Shown in pieces: positions 58,575-64,000 of a stretch of DNA of 64,000 nt. The position numbers and the translations under genes were made by a program. The stretch's first letter is position 1; the number at the start of each line of letters is the position of its first letter. The notes below the pieces were generated by a model. The model worked only from the letters and a program-made list of their open reading frames with translations. It was not told where the DNA came from and did not search any database. This DNA comes from Microbacterium sp. CFH 31415 (lineage in GTDB: Bacteria; Actinomycetota; Actinomycetes; Actinomycetales; Microbacteriaceae), in contig NZ_JAKYXC010000003.1 in NCBI RefSeq assembly GCF_022538185.1, positions 62,001 through 126,000 on the forward strand. Reading direction: 5' to 3'.

Positions 58575-59451
58575 GAGTTCGGACGGGTCACGGGGGATGG
58601 CTGCACTGGCCGATCCGACCCGGGCGAAGATCCTCCGGCTCATCCGCGATTCCCCCGATGGCCGTCAGCTCGTCGGGCGCCTGGCCGAGGCCCTCGCCCT
58701 CCGGCAGCCCACCGTCAGTCATCACATGAAGGCTCTGCTCGCCGAAGGTGTCGTCGTCCGCGAACCCGACGGGCGACGGGTCTGGTACTCGATCGCGCCC
58801 GATCAAGCCGCGCGCGTCGACGCACTCCTCGGCGGCGGGCCCCCGGTGCGCCCACCCGACCTCGAGCGCATCGTCGCCGACCTCTCGACGCGCTACCGCG
58901 GGACCTTCAGCCCTGAGACGGTCCGCGCACAGGTCTCCGAGAGCTACGAATTGCTCGCCGGGGTCACTGCTCCGCCTCTCGTGGCCTCGCGGACCGCGGG
59001 ATTCGCCGCCACCCGGCTCGACGCGTTGAGCCGAGTCGCGGGTGATCGCACCGACCGACCGGAGGTGCTCTTCGTCTGTGTGCAGAACGCCGGGCGCTCG
59101 CAACTGGCGGCGGGGATCCTCCGGCAGCTGGCCGGGGACCGGGTGGCAGTCCGAACGGCAGGCTCCGCCCCCGGGCCGGAGGTGCGGTCGTCGATCGTCC
59201 ACGCTCTCGATGAGATCGGCATCTCGCTCGGCGGCGAGTTCCCGAAACCGCTCACGGACGAGATGGTGCGCGCCGCGGACGTGGTCGTCACCATGGGCTG
59301 CGGCGATGCGTGCCCGATCTATCCGGGGCGCCGTTACCTGGATTGGGATCTGGAAGACCCCGTCGGAAAGCCGGCCGCGGTCGTGCGCGCCATCCGGGAC
59401 GACATCGAGCGGCGCGTGCGCTCCCTCCTGATCGAGCTGCTCCCGACCTGA
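58573..59451 (+). CDS. ArsR-ArsC fusion: regulator domain plus arsenate reductase domain
   Basis: 292 residues. Residues 1-85 are an ArsR winged helix (AALADPTRAKILRLI, ALRQPTVSHHMKALLAEGVV). Residues ~92-155 are a helical bundle typical of the N-terminus of some ArsC proteins. Residues ~163-292 are a low-molecular-weight phosphatase-type arsenate reductase with CVQNAGR (Cys169) and MGCGDACP (Cys243, Cys247). The ArsR part has no CxC arsenic site, so sensing may depend on the reductase domain. An ATAGA-N6-TCTAT dyad overlaps the start, suggesting autoregulation. Confidence 0.88.
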   Translation: MSSDGSRGMAALADPTRAKILRLIRDSPDGRQLVGRLAEALALRQPTVSHHMKALLAEGVVVREPDGRRVWYSIAPDQAARVDALLGGGPPVRPPDLERIVADLSTRYRGTFSPETVRAQVSESYELLAGVTAPPLVASRTAGFAATRLDALSRVAGDRTDRPEVLFVCVQNAGRSQLAAGILRQLAGDRVAVRTAGSAPGPEVRSSIVHALDEIGISLGGEFPKPLTDEMVRAADVVVTMGCGDACPIYPGRRYLDWDLEDPVGKPAAVVRAIRDDIERRVRSLLIELLPT

Positions 59452-59469
59452 CCGTTCATCGGCTGTTCA

Positions 59470-59498
59470 TTGTCGACCAATAGATGAACATCTATGCT
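59470..59498 (+). promoter_or_regulatory. arsC promoter
   Basis: TTGTCG (59470-59475) and TATGCT (59493-59498) are 17 bp apart. The -10 overlaps the right arm of the ATAGA-N6-TCTAT dyad and includes an ATG at 59494, which argues for the later start of arsC. Confidence 0.55.
59480..59495. promoter_or_regulatory. ATAGA-N6-TCTAT operator-like repeat, copy 2
   Basis: Same dyad as at 58559, here extended to 6-bp arms, nested with TGTTCAT/ATGAACA (59464-59490). It covers the spacer and -10 of the arsC promoter. Confidence 0.6.
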
Positions 59499-59523
59499 TT
59501 CCGTGAGAGAAAGCGAGACCTCG

Positions 59524-59940
59524 ATGGCCGAGAAGCCCACCGTCCTCTTCGTCTGCGTCCACAACGCCGGTCGCTCCCAGATGGCCGCCGGCTACCTGCG
59601 CGCGCTCGGCGGCGACCGCGTCGAGGTGCTCTCTGCAGGCTCGGCGCCGAAGAGCGAAATCAACCCCGTCGCTGTCGCGGCGATGGCCGAGGAGGGCATC
59701 GACATCGCAGGGAACTCGCCGAAGGTGCTGACCGTGGAGGCCGTGAAGGAGTCCGACGTCGTCATCACCATGGGCTGCGGCGACGCGTGCCCCATCTTCC
59801 CGGGCAAGCGCTACGAGGACTGGGAGCTCGACGACCCTGCGGGGCAGGGAATCGACGCGGTGCGTCCCATCCGCGACGACATCCGGCGCCGGATCGAGAC
59901 GCTGCTCGACGAGATCCTCCCGGATGGGCGGGCGGCGTGA
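59524..59940 (+). CDS. arsC: arsenate reductase, LMW-phosphatase type
   Basis: 138 residues, a complete LMW-PTP-fold ArsC. The P-loop is VCVHNAGRSQ (Cys11 to Arg17), with VITMGCGDACPIFPGKRYEDWEL downstream holding the resolving cysteines. It reduces As(V) to As(III) with thioredoxin- or mycothiol/mycoredoxin-type electrons. ATG 59524 was preferred to 59494, which lies in the -10. The stop overlaps the start of the next reductase (GTGA). Confidence 0.93.
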   Translation: MAEKPTVLFVCVHNAGRSQMAAGYLRALGGDRVEVLSAGSAPKSEINPVAVAAMAEEGIDIAGNSPKVLTVEAVKESDVVITMGCGDACPIFPGKRYEDWELDDPAGQGIDAVRPIRDDIRRRIETLLDEILPDGRAA

Positions 59941-60638
59941 GCATCCCGCCGGTCCAGGCTGCTCTGCTTTCGCCTGACTCAGTTCTCCGTCGCGCCGCGG
60001 AGCGCCTGGCACAGCGGTTCGCGGGCATGGTCGGGGAGGAGACCGTGGAACGCGTCGTCTTCGAGTCCTACGTCGCGCTCGGCCGGACTGCCAAGGTTCA
60101 GATGCACCTTCCCGCTCTCACCGAGCGCTTCGCCGAGGATCGTCTCACCGCGCTCGCGCAGACCAAGGGGCTCGTCGTCAAAGCGGTGCCCGAGGTGCTG
60201 TACATCTGCGTGCACAACTCCGGCCGCTCGCAGATGGCGGCCGCCCTCACCCGGCATCTCTCCGATGGCCGGGTGCACGTCCGCTCGGCGGGGTCGAAGC
60301 CGACCGGCGAGGGCATCCTCCCGTCGGTGATCACCGTCCTGGAGGAGATCGGCATCCACGTCGACCAGGAGTTCCCCAAGCCTCTCACCGACGAGGTCGT
60401 GCGCGCGGCCGACGCCGTCGTGACGATGGGCTGCGGCGACGCGTGCCCGCTGTACCCCGGCAAGCGCTACCTGGACTGGGAGCTCGCCGATCCGGCGACG
60501 CTCGACCTCGACGGAGTGCGGCAGGTGCGAGACAGCATCCGCGGCCGAGTCATCGACCTCTTGTCTGAACTCGCGCCGCCGTTCTCGATCTCCCCCAGGG
60601 GTGGGTCCACCCGGGAGCGGGGGACCTTCGGCCCGTAG
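59937..60638 (+). CDS. arsC: arsenate reductase with N-terminal three-helix domain
   Basis: 233 residues. Residues ~1-80 form a helical bundle (RAAERLAQRFAGMVGEETVERVVFESY) known from actinobacterial phosphatase-type reductases. Residues ~86-215 are an ArsC domain with ICVHNSGRSQ (Cys91) and MGCGDACPLYPGKRYLDWEL. A ~20-residue disordered tail ends the protein. It is the third ArsC-type domain in a row and is translationally coupled to the second. The helical domain also appears in the ArsR fusion, suggesting a common ancestor followed by gain or loss of the DNA-binding part. Confidence 0.88.
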   Translation: MSIPPVQAALLSPDSVLRRAAERLAQRFAGMVGEETVERVVFESYVALGRTAKVQMHLPALTERFAEDRLTALAQTKGLVVKAVPEVLYICVHNSGRSQMAAALTRHLSDGRVHVRSAGSKPTGEGILPSVITVLEEIGIHVDQEFPKPLTDEVVRAADAVVTMGCGDACPLYPGKRYLDWELADPATLDLDGVRQVRDSIRGRVIDLLSELAPPFSISPRGGSTRERGTFGP

Positions 60639-60672
60639 CGTGGGGCGGGTTCCGCAGAAGATGGTTCGTGAG

Positions 60673-62436
60673 ATGAGATTCCTCGACAACGTTCCACGGT
60701 TCCTGTTCTTCACCGGCAAGGGCGGCGTCGGCAAGACATCGGTCGCATGTGCCACAGCGGTCCGTCTCGCGGCCCTCGAGCGGCCCGTGTTGCTCGTGAG
60801 CACCGACCCGGCATCCAACTTGGGCCAGGTGTTCGGCCTCACGATCGGCAACCACGTGACGGCGATCCCTGCTGTGCCGGGATTGGCCGCGTTGGAGATC
60901 GACCCCGAGCAGGCGGTCGAGGCGTACCGGGAGCGCATCATAGGACCTGCGCGCGGCTTGGTGCCCGATGAGGAGCTCGCGAGCATCACCGAAGGGCTCT
61001 CGGGCTCGTGCACGACCGAGATCGCCTGCTTCGACGAGTTCACCCAGCTCCTCACGGACGACACCGCGTACGGGCAGTACGACCATGTCCTCTTCGACAC
61101 CGCACCTACCGGCCACACCATTCGACTGCTGCAGCTGCCAGGGTCCTGGACCGAGTTCCTCTCCACCGGCGGCGAAGCGTCGTGTCTCGGCCCGCTGGCC
61201 GGACTCGACAAGCACCGTGCGACATACGCCGCCGCGGTGGAAGCCCTCACCGACCCCGCCCGAACCAGGCTCATTCTGGTCGCACGCCCGCAGCCATCGG
61301 CGCTGAAGGAGATCCAGCGGACGTTCTCCGAACTGGCGGCGATCGGCATGAGCAACGGATTCGTCGTGATCAACGGCGTTCTTCCCGAGAGTGCTGGTGA
61401 GGAGCCCATCGCGAGCGCGTTGCGCGCGAGGGAGGCATCCGCGATGTCGGACATGCCCACGGCGATTGCGAACCTGCCGCGCGACGTGCTGGACCTCAAG
61501 GCCGAGAATGTTGTCGGCCTCGACGCCCTTCTCGCGTTCTTCGTGTCGAGTTCTGCTGACATGACGGATCCCGGATCAACGGATCTCGCGGATGCGGGCG
61601 ATGCACCCCTGGTGACGCTGATCGATGAGATCGAGCGAGACGGCCACGGACTCGTGATGTGCATGGGCAAGGGTGGCGTCGGCAAGACGACGATCGCGGC
61701 TGCCGTCGCACTCGCCCTGGCTGAGCGCGGCCATGAGGTGCTCCTCACGACGACCGATCCAGCCGCCCACCTCACAGACACGCTCGGTGCAGAAGTCGAC
61801 GGGCTCACCGTGACGCGGATAGACCCCGACACTGCGCTCGAGCAGTACAGAGCTCGCGTCATGGCGACCAAGGGAAGGGACCTGGACGAGGCGGGCCGCG
61901 CGGCACTTGCCGAAGATCTGATGTCGCCGTGCACGGCGGAGGTCGCCGTCTTCCAGCAGTTCTCGCGGGCCGTGCACGACTCCCGCCGCACTTTCGTCGT
62001 CATGGACACAGCCCCCACCGGTCACACGCTGCTGCTGCTGGATGCCGCCGGCTCCTACCACCGTGAGATCGCACGACAGATGGGCGCCGCGAACCTGGCG
62101 TACTCCACGCCGTTGATGCGTCTGCAAGATCCCGCTCAGACGAAGGTCATTCTGGTCACCCTCGCTGAGACGACCCCGGTCCTCGAGTCGGCGAGTCTGC
62201 AAGACGACCTGCAGAGAGCCGGCATCCACCCCTGGGCGTGGGTGGTGAACAACTCGATCGCCGCCGCCCAGCCGGAATCGGCGTTTCTGCGCGTGCGCGC
62301 GCGCAACGAGGTGGCACAGATTGCCCGCGTTCGGGAGCTGGCGGACCGCGTGGCTATCGTCCCGCTGCTGGCGGAGGAGCCGATCGGAGTAGCCCGACTT
62401 TCTGCATTGACTGGTGGCATCGCCCAGTTCACGTGA
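60673..62436 (+). CDS. arsA: arsenical pump-driving ATPase ArsA
   Basis: 587 residues, a two-half ArsA. P-loops GKGGVGKTS (near 15-23) and GKGGVGKTT (from ~331), with DTAPTGHT in each half. The three arsenite-binding cysteines are all present: Cys113 (GSCTTEIACF), Cys171 (ASCLGPLAGL) and Cys420 (SPCTAEVAVF), almost exactly the E. coli numbering. In known systems it drives ArsB or Acr3, yet neither is in the window and there is no arsD. ATG 60661 is an alternative start. Base composition looks a little less GC-rich than in the flanks. Confidence 0.93.
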   Translation: MRFLDNVPRFLFFTGKGGVGKTSVACATAVRLAALERPVLLVSTDPASNLGQVFGLTIGNHVTAIPAVPGLAALEIDPEQAVEAYRERIIGPARGLVPDEELASITEGLSGSCTTEIACFDEFTQLLTDDTAYGQYDHVLFDTAPTGHTIRLLQLPGSWTEFLSTGGEASCLGPLAGLDKHRATYAAAVEALTDPARTRLILVARPQPSALKEIQRTFSELAAIGMSNGFVVINGVLPESAGEEPIASALRAREASAMSDMPTAIANLPRDVLDLKAENVVGLDALLAFFVSSSADMTDPGSTDLADAGDAPLVTLIDEIERDGHGLVMCMGKGGVGKTTIAAAVALALAERGHEVLLTTTDPAAHLTDTLGAEVDGLTVTRIDPDTALEQYRARVMATKGRDLDEAGRAALAEDLMSPCTAEVAVFQQFSRAVHDSRRTFVVMDTAPTGHTLLLLDAAGSYHREIARQMGAANLAYSTPLMRLQDPAQTKVILVTLAETTPVLESASLQDDLQRAGIHPWAWVVNNSIAAAQPESAFLRVRARNEVAQIARVRELADRVAIVPLLAEEPIGVARLSALTGGIAQFT

Positions 62437-62516
62437 GTCCTGACGCCGAATCAGCAGCACAGACGGCCGCCAGCACGGGCTGAGCGAGCGATCCCTTGAA
62501 CACATCGGGATCGGGG

Positions 62517-62604
62517 TGGCGGAGGATAGGGGATTCGAACCCCTGAGAGCTTTCACTCAACACGCTTTCCAAGCGTGCGCCATAGGCCACTAGGCGAATC
62601 CTCC
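62517..62604 (-). tRNA. tRNA-Ser (GGA anticodon)
   Basis: A class II tRNA: acceptor GGAGGAT pairs with ATCCTCC, discriminator G, and CCA is encoded. The anticodon stem CACGC/GCGTG holds loop TTGGAAA (anticodon GGA, 62568-62570). A variable arm and the T-loop TTCGAAT are clear. Its 3' end faces the arsenic cluster. Confidence 0.97.
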
Positions 62605-62630
62605 ACGGCCCCGGAGGGCCACAGGCCATC

Positions 62631-64000
62631 CTACCTGGTCGCGGGAGCGCCTCCTGCGTACACGCTCCCGGGCCGCACGATGAGCGATCGCGGGGCGATG
62701 ACGGCAAGGATGCGGCGCGCCGGAGGGGCCGCCGCCAGCAGCTGCGCGCGCACGGCGGTCGCAGCATCCATCGCCGCATCTCCCATCCAGTAGTCCCGCC
62801 CACCGGCGGGCGCATACGAGGCCCGCTCGATCGCGACCACCAGCGTGTACATCTCGTCGGCGGAGGCGCCGTGCTGGTCGATGAGCCGCTGCGCGAACGC
62901 GCGCGGGGTCTCGCTCGCCGGCACGGTGATGCCGGCGTCGATCGCGGCATCCTGCACGATCATCCACGCCGCTGCGGCGTCGCCGCCCCGCGCCGCGAGC
63001 GTGAGCTGCCGGCGCCGCAGCTCGCGTGCCAGGAACGGCAGGGAGAGGACGAACAGGATCAGCAGAACGACGCCGAGCATCGGCAGCGGGTTCGCGGTGC
63101 CGAGCGGGGTGCCGGGCAGGGCGTCGTCGCGCGGGTCGAGCGGGCCGTTGGGTCCCTGCTCGGAGCTGGGCGTGGGTGAGGGCGTCGCGCCGGGGGTGGG
63201 GGAGTTCGGATCGTCGGTCTCGCCCGGCAGCGACGCGGCGGGGGAGAAGGATGTCGGCACGCCGAGCCCTGCGGTCGGCTCGAACGGGATCCACCCGGCG
63301 TTGTCGAAGTATACCTCCGGCCACGCGTGCAGCAGCGAGCTCGAGACCGAGTAGACGACCTGGTCGCCGACGGAATCCGTGGTCGCGACGCCGGGCAGGT
63401 ACCCGATCACGATGCGCGTCGGCATGTGGAGGGTGCGGGCCATGAGTGCGAACGCCGACGCGAAGTGGATGCAGTAGCCCTGTCGCCGCTCGAGGAACTC
63501 GGCGACCGCTTCGGCGCCGCTGCCGTCGAAGCCCTCTTCGACCGGGGCTTCGAGCGAGTAGCGGAACTCGCCGCCGCGGAACCAGCGCTGCATCGCGATG
63601 AGGCGGTCGTAGTCGTTCGTGGCGCCCGCGGTCACCTCAGCGGCCAGCTCCGTGACGATCGCGGGTGTCTCGGGCGGGACCTGGGTGGTTTCGTCGCGAA
63701 GCTCGGGTCCGCCCGCGTTGTACGACCGGATCTGCTCGAGCGTCGGACGCGCCTGGTTCGAGACGACCGTGTACGCCTGGCCCTGCGTCGTGCCCGACTG
63801 CGAGATGACGGTGCGGTTGTAGGGAACGGCCGCCCAGCGTCCGTCGAGGCCGGTGACGTCGACCGCCGGGTACGGGACAGGCAGCCACACCGAGGCGAGG
63901 CTCATCACCTCGACGTCGGTCGTGTACTCCGCCAGCCGCACGTCTTCGGCGACGCTCACCGAGCCCAGGCCGAACTCGCTGTCGAGTGGCACGGTGCGCA
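62631..64000 (-). CDS. transglutaminase-like (TgpA/DUF3488-type) membrane protein (partial)
   Basis: The frame runs out of the right edge, so the N-terminus is missing; 456 codons are visible. An extracytoplasmic transglutaminase-like domain has RRQGYCIHFASAFALMAR (catalytic Cys), SSSLLHAWPEVYFDNAGW (His) and PFEPTAG. A Pro/Ser/Thr linker, one membrane helix (PLPMLGVVLLILFVLSLPFLA) and a helical cytoplasmic tail with a DUF4129-like end follow. Full-length relatives carry an N-terminal multi-helix DUF3488 region. They often sit with a MoxR ATPase and a DUF58 protein, which would lie beyond this edge. Confidence 0.85.
   Translation of the reverse strand, partial: RTVPLDSEFGLGSVSVAEDVRLAEYTTDVEVMSLASVWLPVPYPAVDVTGLDGRWAAVPYNRTVISQSGTTQGQAYTVVSNQARPTLEQIRSYNAGGPELRDETTQVPPETPAIVTELAAEVTAGATNDYDRLIAMQRWFRGGEFRYSLEAPVEEGFDGSGAEAVAEFLERRQGYCIHFASAFALMARTLHMPTRIVIGYLPGVATTDSVGDQVVYSVSSSLLHAWPEVYFDNAGWIPFEPTAGLGVPTSFSPAASLPGETDDPNSPTPGATPSPTPSSEQGPNGPLDPRDDALPGTPLGTANPLPMLGVVLLILFVLSLPFLARELRRRQLTLAARGGDAAAAWMIVQDAAIDAGITVPASETPRAFAQRLIDQHGASADEMYTLVVAIERASYAPAGGRDYWMGDAAMDAATAVRAQLLAAAPPARRILAVIAPRSLIVRPGSVYAGGAPATR

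Overview
The window is dense, high-GC DNA. Genes are short-spaced on both strands, many start codons overlap the previous stop (GTGA, ATGA, TGATG), there are DUF2510, DUF222-HNH and DUF3618 proteins, and there are many apparently leaderless genes. Together these point to an actinobacterium, most likely family Microbacteriaceae and close to Microbacterium. That placement is inferred from gene content and style; no rRNA is present. No insertion sequence, integrase or CRISPR array was found.

Layout. 1-3.4 kb: a secreted LamG/GH43 glycosidase (cut by the left edge) with LacI-type operator-like sites, then dps. 3.6-10.1 kb: an NYN nuclease-like protein, a VanZ / VanS-like kinase / VanR-like regulator / VanY-like peptidase group, a SulP anion transporter, trhO and a DUF3054 protein. 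10.2-13.4 kb: a four-gene quaternary-amine (osmoprotectant) ABC transporter operon. 13.5-22.5 kb: redox enzymes, a membrane-fused sulfite-oxidase-like protein, a DinB2-like DNA polymerase IV, a cold-shock protein and a PadR regulator. 22.6-36 kb: UbiB-like kinase, HxlR/RibD-like pair, msrA and msrB, SDR, an EVE-like protein next to a DUF222-HNH protein, a peptidoglycan-hydrolase-like secreted protein, NUDIX, DUF2200 and an AlkZ-like protein. 36-43.6 kb: a large LuxR-type ATPase regulator facing a methyltransferase / glycosyltransferase / hydrolase / VOC run, then a luciferase-like oxidoreductase. 43.7-54.4 kb: DUF151, CBS, a three-gene envelope/stress operon, a small oxidoreductase operon with an internally deleted SDR, MarR, alcohol dehydrogenase, DUF72 and a membrane-anchored VWA protein. 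54.5-62.4 kb: an arsenic-resistance cluster ending beside tRNA-Ser(GGA). 62.6-64 kb: a transglutaminase-like membrane protein cut by the right edge.

How genes work together. The arsenic cluster has two transcription blocks around an ArsR gene: arsR-aquaporin-MFS on the minus strand, and ArsO-like / ArsN-like / ArsR-ArsC fusion / ArsC / helical-domain ArsC / ArsA on the plus strand. No Acr3 or ArsB pump is present in the window. Two ATAGA-N6-TCTAT inverted repeats lie at the fusion gene and at arsC and suggest a shared local operator. The methionine sulfoxide repair genes msrA and msrB sit 1.2 kb apart and carry the same two-block upstream element with a conserved GGGACC-N18-GTT spacing. This is the most interesting unexplained signal in the window.

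A second genome-style signal is a TANNNT hexamer placed exactly 6 nt (sometimes 7 or 9) before the start codon of at least 17 genes on both strands. This implies that leaderless mRNA is routine here. Decay is also visible: a 28-residue C-terminal remnant of a sugar ABC permease, a half-length GNAT gene and an SDR without its catalytic segment.
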